Shown: in pieces, positions 35,205 to 43,906 of the stretch | Layout of the letters: every line of letters begins with the position of its first letter | How positions within the stretch are numbered: position 1 is the first letter of the stretch | Assembly: GCF_042643245.1 (NCBI RefSeq) | Contig: NZ_JBHRSK010000002.1 | Location: 186,001 to 250,000 of the forward strand | Direction: 5' to 3' | Origin: Acidimangrovimonas pyrenivorans | GTDB taxonomy: Bacteria > Pseudomonadota > Alphaproteobacteria > Rhodobacterales > Rhodobacteraceae | DNA length: 64,000 bases | Position numbers and translations under genes: made by a program | The notes under the pieces: generated by a model | Databases searched by the model: none | Seen by the model: only the letters and a program-made list of their open reading frames with translations | What the model was told of the DNA's origin: nothing

Positions 35205-36017
35205 GTGACCGGGATGTGCGTCGACTGGGGCGTGTCGATCCGGAAGGCTTGTGGGGCCATCTGCTTCGACACGTCCAGCTACCACTACAAGTCCCGGCGG
35301 ACGCACCAGGCTGCCGTCGAGAGGCGGATCAGGGAGATTTGCGAGACGCGCGTGCGGTATGGTTATCGCCGTGTGCATGTCCTGCTGCGGCGAGAGGGGT
35401 GGATCATCAACATGAAGAAGACCCGCAGGATCTACAATGAGTTAGGCCTTCAGCTGCGCAACAAGCATCCGAAGCGTCGGGTGAAGGCGAAGCTGCGCGA
35501 GGACCGCCAGGAAGCCATCGGTCCGAACGATGTCTGGGCGATGGATTTTGTCCACGATCAGCTCGCCATGGGGAAGAAGCTCCGCATCCTGACCGTTGTG
35601 GACACCCATTCCCGGCTGTGCCCGGCGGCCGATCCCCGCTTCGCCTACCGGGGCGAGGACGTCGTGCAGACGCTGGAGAAGGTCTGCGCCAGGATCGGCT
35701 ACCCGAAGACCATTCGTGTCGACAATGGCAGCGAATTCATCTCCCGCGACCTCGACCTCTGGGCCTATGCGAACGACGTCACTCTGGACTTCTCGCGGCC
35801 CGGCAAGCCCACAGACAACGGCTTCATCGAGGCCTTCAACAGCAAGCTCCGCTCCGAGTGCCTGAACGCGCACTGGTTCATGAGCCTTGCCGACGCACGC
35901 GAAAAGCTGGAAGATTGGCGTAGACACTACAACGAAGACCGACCCCATAGCGCGATAGGATACAACGTCCCGATCGCCATGCATTATCCCGATGGCGCAA
36001 CCAGCCCGTCATCGTGA
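35205..36017 (+). CDS. IS3-family transposase OrfB (DDE integrase core)
   Basis: The 270-residue frame has an HTH_21 region (ETRVRYGYRRVHVLLRREGW) and an rve DDE core. Catalytic Asp lies in WAMDFVHDQLA, the second in RVDNGSEFIS, and Glu in NGFIEAFNSKLR. The C terminus is HYNEDRPHSAIGY. Translation may start at the GTG at 35205 or come from a -1 frameshift out of OrfA. It looks intact, so the element may still move. Confidence 0.9.
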   Translation: MTGMCVDWGVSIRKACGAICFDTSSYHYKSRRTHQAAVERRIREICETRVRYGYRRVHVLLRREGWIINMKKTRRIYNELGLQLRNKHPKRRVKAKLREDRQEAIGPNDVWAMDFVHDQLAMGKKLRILTVVDTHSRLCPAADPRFAYRGEDVVQTLEKVCARIGYPKTIRVDNGSEFISRDLDLWAYANDVTLDFSRPGKPTDNGFIEAFNSKLRSECLNAHWFMSLADAREKLEDWRRHYNEDRPHSAIGYNVPIAMHYPDGATSPSS

Positions 36018-36063
36018 CACAGCCGGGAAAATCCAGCTTCCGGCGGTCCAAGGTTGGGGAGCA

Positions 36064-36408
36064 GTGCAAGGCGAACATGCCTTCCTGTTGTTCCTTGATG
36101 AACTTGTCGGGATCACTGACATCATAGCCAAGCTGTTCTGCCGCATTGATAAATCCATCACGCGCTGTGCCTTCGAGCGCGCCTGTTTTTACGCTGCTCT
36201 GATTCACGACGATGGAAGACGGCAACGGCCATTCCCGACCGGCAGAGATTTCAATCAGGTCGCCAAGCTGGCGAAACAGATCGTATCGTTTCTTCTGCCA
36301 GTCGGCATTGTTGGCCTTCGCGAGCTCACCGTAGCTGACAAAGCGATGCTCACGAGCGGCGTTCAATATGGCGCGGTAGGTTGTGTTTATGTCGAGCTGA
36401 TCATCCAT
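36064..36408 (-). pseudogene. mcrB: mcrB, 5' fragment
   Basis: 115 codons of a McrB N terminus are present (MDDQLDINTTYRAILNAARE, FVSYGELAKANNADWQKKR, SSIVVNQSSVKTG). They run into the IS right end after EGMFALH. The small helical domain with an IVVNQ segment precedes the reader and GTPase domains in many McrB proteins. Together with 32914-34838 it makes a near-complete gene. Confidence 0.8.
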
Positions 36409-36470
36409 GACGAAAGCCTATCTGACGTCATACATTTTGGGTAGCCTATTCATAGACTTATCCAAAACCT

Positions 36471-36586
36471 ATCGCCCTGCTGCGCCGGAGCCGTCCGTCA
36501 CCCCTCACCCAGAGCGGGGGTGGCGGCGGCGAGGACGAGGCAGGGCACCCATCCCCGCCCTGCTTTGCTGGTGGGCTCCCGAGCTC
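36471..36586. repeat. Direct repeat, left copy, flanking the helicase/sacsin cassette
   Basis: Bases 36471-36579 match 43561-43669 at 107 of 109 positions by eye, and weaker identity continues for about seven bases. The repeat is GC-rich and contains GCCCTGC, then GCAGGGC, then GCCCTGC, so it can fold in two alternative ways. It lies between the mcrB start and the cassette. Confidence 0.9.
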
Positions 36587-36747
36587 GCTACCCCGGCGAG
36601 TGGAGACCTGCCTCAGCTCTGATGGAGGACATCTCTGGCACACTTCATAGGTGGCCATGAGCTGCGATGCCTGCCCGAAACTACCACCGATGGGCGATAT
36701 CTGCTAAGCATGATGCGGAGCCCAGTCGGTCGGCAAGGAGGAAAAAA

Positions 36748-36816
36748 ATGAAAAGATTCGCGAAACATAGGATAAATCTGATAAAAAAAGTAAGTTTTGC
36801 GAATTTTGAGAATTGA
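36748..36816 (+). CDS. Possible 22-residue leader peptide
   Basis: An ATG preceded by the strong ribosome site AAGGAGG opens a short frame, MKRFAKHRINLIKKVSFANF then two residues and TGA, ending ten bases before the helicase start. The peptide is basic. The helicase itself lacks a good ribosome site, so the leader may couple translation. It could also be chance in an AT-rich leader. Confidence 0.4.
   Translation: MKRFAKHRINLIKKVSFANFEN
36756..36804 (+). promoter_or_regulatory. Stem-loop in the helicase leader
   Basis: The arms ATTCGCGAAAC (36756-36766) and GTTTTGCGAAT (36794-36804) pair over 11 positions with one G-U. They enclose 27 A-rich bases, entirely inside the leader frame. It may act as an operator in DNA or as a translation-coupled switch in RNA. 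Confidence 0.45.
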
Positions 36817-36825
36817 GATACCTGA

Positions 36826-39800
36826 ATGTATAGTGAATTGAGAATGGCATCGTCCGATTTGGCCGGCTTCCTACAGCAGGAGCTACCGGAACTCTCGGAT
36901 GATTGGTGGGAGAAGAACGTTGTTGAAAGACTGAGTTTTCAACAGCAGAGAATTATCGAAGAAAAAAGGCTCTCCTCACTACGCGAGCTGGACCTTGCCG
37001 CCCTTCTCAGAGTCCTGGATCAGAACTGGTATGAGCTTTCAAACAAGCTGAAGTTCCCACGTGAGGGTAGGAATTGGGTGAAGGAACTGCAGACTGTCCG
37101 GAACAAGTGGGCGCACGCTTCGGCGGAAGAAGCCCCTCCCAGTGAGGTCTACCGGGACGCAGACACGCTTGAGCGACTGCTATCAATGATAAATGGGAGC
37201 AAAGCTTCGATCGAAGCTGCGAACGCGATGAAGAACGCGGCTCTGGCTTCGATGTCGAAAGGGCCGACAACCAACGGGCCCGCGAAGGTGCCTGAAGAGC
37301 CCACAACACCTCCAGATTCTGCGGCGGAGAAACCAGCCCATCTTTTCAATGTGGGTGAAGTTGTAACACTGCGTTCTGACAACAGCGTCATGGTGCCTGT
37401 CCTGGAGGTCGTGTTTGGCGGACCTGAAATACGATACCGCGTCTTTCAAGATGGCGCGAAAGCCACCTACTACGAAAGCCAGCTCCAAGCCTTAGGTGGC
37501 GACGACGACGAGAAGCCCGAAATCTCGATCGAAGAATTCAAAGCACGTCTGACAGCACAGCACCTCCTCTCCCCTTCTACGGCGAACCTTTTCTCGTTGC
37601 GCTCTGGGCGCGTGAACTTTGTGCCATATCAATACCGTCCAGTTTTGAAGCTCATCAGGTCGGACCGCCCTCGGCTGCTGATCGCAGACGAAGTCGGCGT
37701 CGGTAAGACAATCGAGGCGGGCCTTGTCATCAAAGAGCTCGGCGCACGGACGGACATCTCATCCATCCTGGTGATCTGTCCGAAGGCACTCGTCGCCGAA
37801 CGGAAGTGGCAGACCGAGATGAAGCGCTTCGACGAGGACTTCACCCACCTTGACGGTAAGCTTCTGCGCCACTGCCTCCAAGAAACAGACCTAGAAGGCG
37901 AATGGCCGGAGAAATACGGCAAGGCGATCCTACCGTTCTCGTTGTTCGATTCCGATTTGATCTTTGGCCAGGGCGGGCGAAAGCAGAAGAAGGATCGTGG
38001 TTTGCTGGCGCTTGACCCAGCTCCCGCCTTTGATTTGGTGATTGTCGATGAGGCTCACCATATCCGTAACTCGGACACCTTCCTGCACCAAGGCGTTAGG
38101 TACTTCTGCGACAACGCCAAAGCTGTCTTGCTGATGACGGCAACACCCGTCCAGCTCGGTAGCTCTGACCTATTTACCTTGCTCAACGTCGTTCGTCCGG
38201 ACCTAGTGATCGACGAAGCCAGTTTCGAGCAGATGGCCGAGCCGAACCGGTTCATCAATGAGGCGATACGACTTTGCCGTGAAAAGTCCACCGGTTGGCA
38301 GAAGGAAGCCTCGGACCAGCTGCGGGAAGCCGCACAAACTGAGTGGGGTCGACTCTTCTTGCGCGAGGAAGCGAACTTCCAGGATGCCTTCGACAAGCTT
38401 CAGGAAGCGGATATTCCCGATGCTGAGCGCGTGCTGATGACGCGAACGCTCGAAGAACTCTACACGTTCAGCTCAATCATCAACCGGACGCGCCGCCGTG
38501 ACATCGGGGAATTTACGACGCGCAAACCGCAAACGCTGACAGTTGAATTCAACGATGAGCAGCGAGAACTCCACGATACTCTGCTGAGCATCATCGCCAA
38601 AATCCTCGCGCGCTGTCATGGCCAGCAGAACGTCAAGTTCATGATGACGACAATCCGGAGGCAAGCCGCAAGCTGCCTGTTCGGTTTGGCGCCCCTTCTT
38701 TCCGATATCCTGACCCGAAAGCTCGATCAGCTTGAAGTGATTGAGAGCAATGACATCGACGATGACGTCGACCTCTCCTTTGTCGACGAGGTTCGGACCG
38801 AGATAGAAGAGCTCCTCCACAAGGCCGAAAACCTCAATCCGGAAGATGCAAAGGTGGAAGCCTTCATTGGAGCTCTGAAGGACAAGGCTGGCTTGGAGAA
38901 CAACAAGGCACTCGTCTTCAGCACCTTCAGACACACGCTTGCCTATCTCGCCAAACACACTGAGGCGGCGGGCCTTCGTTTCGGCCTTGTTCACGGGGAT
39001 GTTCCTGATGAAGAGCGCGCAGATTTGAGACGGCGGTTTGCGCTTCCGAAGGACCACGAAGATGCTCTGGATGTACTCCTCTCATCCGAAGTCGGATGTG
39101 AGGGCCTCGACTTCCAGTTCTGCGACTTCCTCGTGAACTATGATCTTCCTTGGAATCCGATGCGGATCGAACAGCGGATCGGACGTATTGATCGATACGG
39201 ACAGAAAAGTGAAGCTGTTAGCGTCGTCAACCTCGTAACGCCTGGAACGGTTGACGCCGATATCTACCAGCGATGCCTCTGGCGGATCGGCGTGTTCCAC
39301 CACGCCGTGGGCGGCAGTGAAGAAATTCTTGGCGAGATCACTCAGGAAATCCATGACATCGCGGAGAGTTTCGTTCTGACGGAAGACGAAAGGGAGAAGA
39401 AGCTCCAGCAACTAGCAGACAACGGCATTCGTCGCATCCGGGAGGAGCAAGACCTGGAAGAGAAGGAATCCGAACTCTTCGGTCTGAATGTCCCGAAGCA
39501 ATCTTGGCGCGAGGATATTGAAGACGCTGAGAGCGAATGGCTGTCGCCGGCGTCGATCAAGAGATGCGTATCCAGATACATTCAGTCAAAGACGGGCTCG
39601 GACGTTGATCCTCTGTCAGGCGACAAACCGCTAAGGACCTTGAGGGTGAGCCAAGAGGTGCGGAATGCGCTGTTGGCAGATTTCAGGAAGTTCAAACGTA
39701 GCAATGACACCCTCTCCAGAAGTTGGGAGAAATGGCTGAAGGGCGGCAGTCCAAGTCTCACGGTGACCTTCGACCAGGACTCTGCGGCCGAAAACCCGTC

Positions 39801-40386
39801 AGCTGTTCACCTAACAGTCTTGCATCCTCTGGTGCGGCAGGCAGCCCGCTTCCTAGAAATGGATGAAGCGATGTACTGCTCCCTAGAAGTGACAGATGGA
39901 TTGCCGCCAGGTCAGCACAAATTTGCGCTGTATCGATGGACTATGCATGGCATCAAACCTGACGAGCGTCTTGTTGCGGTCGCCACCGACCCAGAGGTCG
40001 AAGGCGCACTACTTCAAGTGCTGCATAGAGCCGTGGAACCAATCCTTTCCGTCTCGCAGTCTGCGCAAGACTTCGATGATCTCGACAATCTTCACCACAC
40101 GAAATGGTCGGCAGCGCAAGCCAATCATATCGCAGAAAACCAGAAGCTTGCTGAGCATCGGGTGCAGAGCTTGACTGTAAGCCATCGAGCTCGCGTGCGT
40201 ACCTTGGACGATCAGATATCCAAATCGACCAATGATCGAATTCGAAAGATGAAGGAAGCCGAGCTAGCACGGGCCAACGCTGACTTCGAACGTCGCGTGA
40301 GTGAGCTACGTGACGCGGGCAACACCGGTGACATTAGAGCCGCCCCGATCATGCTCGGTACCATCTCTGTCCGGAGCGGTGAATAA
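36826..40386 (+). CDS. HEPN-SNF2 (RapA-like) helicase of the repeat-flanked cassette
   Basis: This 1186-residue protein has a Swt1-type HEPN domain at about 20-125 with the R-x4-H motif in VRNKWAHAS near residue 92, a possible RNase site. A beta-rich linker follows. The SNF2/RapA helicase core has motif I DEVGVGKTIEAG near 288, DEAHH near 407, MTATP near 437, the second lobe VFSTFRHTLAYL near 700, and EQRIGRIDRYGQ near 785. The long C terminus is coiled. The stop overlaps the next ATG by one base (TAATG). A start at 36844 (MASSDLAGF) is possible. It probably remodels or translocates on DNA and triggers a partner or its own HEPN domain; this is inference. Confidence 0.85.
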   Translation: MYSELRMASSDLAGFLQQELPELSDDWWEKNVVERLSFQQQRIIEEKRLSSLRELDLAALLRVLDQNWYELSNKLKFPREGRNWVKELQTVRNKWAHASAEEAPPSEVYRDADTLERLLSMINGSKASIEAANAMKNAALASMSKGPTTNGPAKVPEEPTTPPDSAAEKPAHLFNVGEVVTLRSDNSVMVPVLEVVFGGPEIRYRVFQDGAKATYYESQLQALGGDDDEKPEISIEEFKARLTAQHLLSPSTANLFSLRSGRVNFVPYQYRPVLKLIRSDRPRLLIADEVGVGKTIEAGLVIKELGARTDISSILVICPKALVAERKWQTEMKRFDEDFTHLDGKLLRHCLQETDLEGEWPEKYGKAILPFSLFDSDLIFGQGGRKQKKDRGLLALDPAPAFDLVIVDEAHHIRNSDTFLHQGVRYFCDNAKAVLLMTATPVQLGSSDLFTLLNVVRPDLVIDEASFEQMAEPNRFINEAIRLCREKSTGWQKEASDQLREAAQTEWGRLFLREEANFQDAFDKLQEADIPDAERVLMTRTLEELYTFSSIINRTRRRDIGEFTTRKPQTLTVEFNDEQRELHDTLLSIIAKILARCHGQQNVKFMMTTIRRQAASCLFGLAPLLSDILTRKLDQLEVIESNDIDDDVDLSFVDEVRTEIEELLHKAENLNPEDAKVEAFIGALKDKAGLENNKALVFSTFRHTLAYLAKHTEAAGLRFGLVHGDVPDEERADLRRRFALPKDHEDALDVLLSSEVGCEGLDFQFCDFLVNYDLPWNPMRIEQRIGRIDRYGQKSEAVSVVNLVTPGTVDADIYQRCLWRIGVFHHAVGGSEEILGEITQEIHDIAESFVLTEDEREKKLQQLADNGIRRIREEQDLEEKESELFGLNVPKQSWREDIEDAESEWLSPASIKRCVSRYIQSKTGSDVDPLSGDKPLRTLRVSQEVRNALLADFRKFKRSNDTLSRSWEKWLKGGSPSLTVTFDQDSAAENPSAVHLTVLHPLVRQAARFLEMDEAMYCSLEVTDGLPPGQHKFALYRWTMHGIKPDERLVAVATDPEVEGALLQVLHRAVEPILSVSQSAQDFDDLDNLHHTKWSAAQANHIAENQKLAEHRVQSLTVSHRARVRTLDDQISKSTNDRIRKMKEAELARANADFERRVSELRDAGNTGDIRAAPIMLGTISVRSGE

Positions 40387-43300
40387 TGACCGATTTTCTA
40401 ACCAAACTCTCCGAACAGCGGCGAAAGTTTCTTGAAGGGCTCGATGCCAACGAAGGTGACATCAATCTCGACATCTTCGAGGACTTCTACCCTGACCAAG
40501 CTCATTTCGTATTCGAGTTGCTGCAAAATGCCGAAGACGCGGAAGCAACCGAGGTGTCTTTTTCCCTCAGTGAAGACGGTTGCTTGTTCGAGCACAACGG
40601 CAAGCGCCTGTTCACCGAGAGAGATGTCAGGTCAATCACCGGCATCCATAACAGCACCAAGGAGAAGTCCTCTGACGAAATAGGAAAATTCGGCGTCGGG
40701 TTTAAGTCGGTATTCGTCTACACCCTCGCTCCGGAAATTCGATCAGGAGACTTTGCCTTCCGCATCTCACGTCTCGTCATGCCAGAGCGTATCGATGATG
40801 ACGGCGGCGATCGCGCAGTTACCCGCTTCTGGTTTCCGTTCAACAACCCCAAAAAGCCGAAAGATACTGCCTTTGGGGAAGTGCGCGCTGGCCTTCGTGA
40901 TCTTGCAGAAACGACCTTGCTCTTCCTATCAAATATTCATGCGATCAACTGGAGGATAGATGATGGACAGGCAGGATCGATCTTACGCATCGAACACTCT
41001 GACGAACACATCGAAGTTCTGAAAGAAAGCGGTGGATCGACAACAGCAACATCTCACTTTCTTCGATTTTCGGAGACTGCCGAAGGATTGGAGAGACAAA
41101 AGGTATCCGTCGCTTTCAGCCTGGAGCCCAGCAAGGAAGAAGAGACGTATCAGTCAGGCACACCGCTTTCGAAGCAGTTCAAGATCGTTCCGGTCAATGG
41201 GCAGGTCGCAGTCTTCTTTCCCGCAGAAAAGGAGAAATCCAATCTGCGCTTCCATTTGCATGCTCCTTTTGTGCCGGAGCTTAGCCGAGCGAGCATCAAG
41301 CGCGACCTCCCGGCCAATGAGCCGCTTTTCAAACAGCTCGCCTCCATGAGTGTGGCAGCCATGCGTGGCATCAAAGAAATGGGTTTGCTGACGCCTGATT
41401 TTCTGGGTGTCTTGCCAAATAACAGTGATGACCTTGGCAAGCAGTACAAGACTATTCGCGAGAAAATCACAGAAGCATTCAACGACGAACCCTTGACCCC
41501 AACTTTCCGCAAGGGTCATGCGCCAGCAAAACATCTATTGCAGGCGAAGGCATCACTAAAAGAGCTGCTAGCGCAAGAAGATATCGAGTTTTTGGTGGAC
41601 TATAAGTCCGTTGCACCGCAATGGGCCGCAAGTCGTGCTTTGCAGGGCACAAACGTCGAAAGGTTCATGAGCGGCCTCGATATCAATGAATGGGATGTCG
41701 ATGACTTCCTCGAAGTGCTCGCGGACAAGTTAGATGCGAGCTACACTTGGAGCCCACCAGATGAAGACTTCTTGAAGTGGCTCTCGAAAAAGCCGGTCGA
41801 ATGGATGCAACAGCTCTACGCTCTTCTGGCAAGCGAACCTGAAACAAAGGATGAACTAGATCAGCTAAGTGATGCAAAAATCGTCCGACTGATGGATGGT
41901 TCGCTAGGAATCCCCAAGGAGTGCTACTTCCCGGATGACCACAATCGCTACAGCAAGATTGTGCCTTGCGTCGATCGTGAATTGCTTGAGGGCGGGACCA
42001 GTCAGAAACGCAAGAAATTTACAAGAGTGTTCCTGAGCGAAATTGGGGTCTCGGAAATTGGAGAGCGCGAACTCGTCGAGGCATTGCTCGAAAAAGAATA
42101 TGCTTCAACCGAGCATGTGCTCAAAGAAAAGGAGCATGCCGCGCATCTCCGTCGGTTCATGAAGCTTTTGGAAAAAGAGCCGTCGGCAAGATTAATGCTT
42201 CAAGAACATCGAATATTTCTTGGAGATGATATGCAGTGGCACAAGCCAGGAGATATCAATCTTGATAGCCCATACTTGGACACGGGATTGTCTGAGTACT
42301 ACGAAGCTTTGGGCCTTTCGAGCAAGACGGTTCAGCTCCACTCCCTATACCAGAATCTTCCGATCGACACGCCAAAGATTGCTGGCCTCGCAAAATCACT
42401 TGGAGCAAGAACGGCCATCCCGGTCAAAAAATCGTCGTGCACAAACAATCCAGACTGGAGCTACCTCTGCAGAGTCGCTGGCGAGCGCAACACTTCGCCC
42501 ATCAATGACGACTATGTCATGATCGGTTTCGAAAGACTAATTTCAAAGAAATCAATCAGGGTATCGCGACTAATCTGGAACTCGATGTGCCAGCTCGGAG
42601 AAAGGCATCTGGAAGCGCGTTTTAGACGCAATGTGTCCGGTGGTAGCCGCTACGCAAAGTCTCAACTCGTTCACCAGCTACGAGATACTGCCTGGGTTCC
42701 GCAGGGTGATACCTTTGTAAAACCATCCGCAGCCAGGGCCGGGCTGCTCCCGGAAGGGTTTAGCTTCGATGCCGGCTCGCCTTGGATAAAGGCGATCGAT
42801 TTTGGTGGCGACGTCGCAAGGGAAAGTGAAGAGGCGCGCGCGCAGGCAGCCGCCGCCCAAGCTCGAAAGACGAGAAGACAGGCCGCTGCCGCAGAACTGG
42901 GATTCGAAAACCCTGACGATCTCGAATGGCTTTCCGAGCTGTCTGAGCTCTCGGAAAGTGAGCGACTGGAAATACGCGAGGAAATGCGCAGACGAAAGAC
43001 TGTGCCCGATCTGCCCGAGAACGAGCCGAGCAACCCTGAGCGGCGTGATGCACGAGTTCGAGAAATCGCGAAAGACGCCCAAGGCCGGGAAACAGAGAAA
43101 CGTTCCAGAAGCATCTCGATCGGTCAGGGCGCCGTGAAGGAAGAGGCGAAGCAATACCTTCAGCACCAGTACACAGGTGATGAGGGTCTGTTCTGCCAGG
43201 TGTGCGAGAAACCGATGCCTTTCGTTCTGGATGACGGGTCACCCTACTTCGAGGCGGTTGAGTTTTTGCAGGAGAAAGAACTCAAGAAGCGACACCATCA

Positions 43301-43526
43301 GAACTACCTTGCACTGTGCCCGAACCACGCAGCCATGTTCCGGCACGCGAACGGCTCGAAAGACATCATGAAAGCGATGCTTCTTGATCTCGATGATGCG
43401 CGATTGGAGGTCATTCTAGCGCAAGCAGACTGCACCATTTACTTTACAAAGACGCATCTTGCCGACCTGAAGAGCGCGATCCATGCCGAGGATGAGGGCG
43501 AAAACGTCAGAGCTTCCTCCGGCTAG
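40386..43526 (+). CDS. Sacsin-like GHKL ATPase with HNH-like C terminus
   Basis: This 1046-residue protein has an N-terminal sacsin-type HATPase. The N box is FELLQNAEDAEATEV (about 43-57) and the G2 box is EIGKFGVGFKSVF (about 98-110). The middle of about 700 residues has no family I recognise, and a charged coiled stretch follows at about 815-900. The last 120 residues have paired CxxC-like ligands and a histidine (CQVC near 935, LALCPNHAAMF near 975), resembling an HNH/treble-clef nuclease. The first catalytic His is not obvious. It is translationally coupled to the helicase. The pair has the organisation of an anti-phage system, which is inference from content and neighbours. Confidence 0.8.
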   Translation: MTDFLTKLSEQRRKFLEGLDANEGDINLDIFEDFYPDQAHFVFELLQNAEDAEATEVSFSLSEDGCLFEHNGKRLFTERDVRSITGIHNSTKEKSSDEIGKFGVGFKSVFVYTLAPEIRSGDFAFRISRLVMPERIDDDGGDRAVTRFWFPFNNPKKPKDTAFGEVRAGLRDLAETTLLFLSNIHAINWRIDDGQAGSILRIEHSDEHIEVLKESGGSTTATSHFLRFSETAEGLERQKVSVAFSLEPSKEEETYQSGTPLSKQFKIVPVNGQVAVFFPAEKEKSNLRFHLHAPFVPELSRASIKRDLPANEPLFKQLASMSVAAMRGIKEMGLLTPDFLGVLPNNSDDLGKQYKTIREKITEAFNDEPLTPTFRKGHAPAKHLLQAKASLKELLAQEDIEFLVDYKSVAPQWAASRALQGTNVERFMSGLDINEWDVDDFLEVLADKLDASYTWSPPDEDFLKWLSKKPVEWMQQLYALLASEPETKDELDQLSDAKIVRLMDGSLGIPKECYFPDDHNRYSKIVPCVDRELLEGGTSQKRKKFTRVFLSEIGVSEIGERELVEALLEKEYASTEHVLKEKEHAAHLRRFMKLLEKEPSARLMLQEHRIFLGDDMQWHKPGDINLDSPYLDTGLSEYYEALGLSSKTVQLHSLYQNLPIDTPKIAGLAKSLGARTAIPVKKSSCTNNPDWSYLCRVAGERNTSPINDDYVMIGFERLISKKSIRVSRLIWNSMCQLGERHLEARFRRNVSGGSRYAKSQLVHQLRDTAWVPQGDTFVKPSAARAGLLPEGFSFDAGSPWIKAIDFGGDVARESEEARAQAAAAQARKTRRQAAAAELGFENPDDLEWLSELSELSESERLEIREEMRRRKTVPDLPENEPSNPERRDARVREIAKDAQGRETEKRSRSISIGQGAVKEEAKQYLQHQYTGDEGLFCQVCEKPMPFVLDDGSPYFEAVEFLQEKELKKRHHQNYLALCPNHAAMFRHANGSKDIMKAMLLDLDDARLEVILAQADCTIYFTKTHLADLKSAIHAEDEGENVRASSG

Positions 43527-43560
43527 AGACCCGGAGGTTTGGCATCATTCGAGGGCATCA

Positions 43561-43676
43561 ATCGCCCTGCTTCGCCGGAGCCGTCCGTCACCCCTCACCC
43601 TGAGCGGGGGTGGCGGCGGCGAGGACGAGGCAGGGCACCCATCCCCGCCCTGCTTTGCTGGTGGGCTCCAGAACTC
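43561..43676. repeat. Direct repeat, right copy, flanking the helicase/sacsin cassette
   Basis: This is the same 109-base unit as 36471-36579 in the same orientation, with two substitutions. It starts 34 bases after the stop of the sacsin-like gene. The two copies bracket exactly the two-gene cassette and its leader, so recombination between them would delete it cleanly. Confidence 0.9.
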
Positions 43677-43815
43677 ACAGCTTCCGCCCTCTTTAAGAAT
43701 CTCTGATTTCGTTCATCCTTGGTGGACCATCTGCCAGATTTCTACAGAATCTCCCCCTCAATGTTCAATAAAGCGAACATGAGAAGCGCTTACGTTCATC
43801 TAACTGGACATGAAT

Positions 43816-43845
43816 TTGACAGGAAAGCTCTATTCAGTGTATGAT
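43816..43845 (+). promoter_or_regulatory. Sigma-70-type promoter of hipBA
   Basis: TTGACA (43816-43821) and TATGAT (43840-43845) are 18 bases apart. They lie just before the palindrome and 61 bases before the hipB ATG. Confidence 0.65.
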
Positions 43846-43857
43846 GTTTAATAAGTT

Positions 43858-43880
43858 GGACGCGAACCCCTCTCGCGTCC
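43858..43880. promoter_or_regulatory. HipB-type operator palindrome
   Basis: GGACGCGA and TCGCGTCC form perfect eight-base arms around seven bases, flanked by TTTAAT and ATTAAA. It lies 12 bases after the -10 element, over the likely transcription start. That position fits autorepression by HipB or the HipAB complex. Confidence 0.65.
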
Positions 43881-43906
43881 ATTAAACCGCACAGGGGCAG
43901 GTTTCT

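Larger units (their letters stand above)
34839..36063 (+). mobile_element. IS3-family insertion sequence in mcrB
   Basis: The 1225-base element starts TGCCCCCTGAAACCTGGACC and ends with the complement of TGCTCCCCAACCTTGGACCG. The termini therefore form imperfect inverted repeats sharing TGGACCG and GAAGCTGGA, with TG...CA tips. It carries two overlapping-frame ORFs of an OrfA/OrfB transposase. I see no clean target duplication at these edges, so the exact tips or a later small deletion remain open. Confidence 0.85.

Noticed and set aside
21612..43526. BREX, DISARM or Dnd/Ssp system
   Set aside because: No PglX/PglZ/Brx, DrmA-E or Dnd/Ssp proteins are present. The methylase is a standard HsdM and the SNF2 protein has a HEPN domain rather than DISARM architecture.
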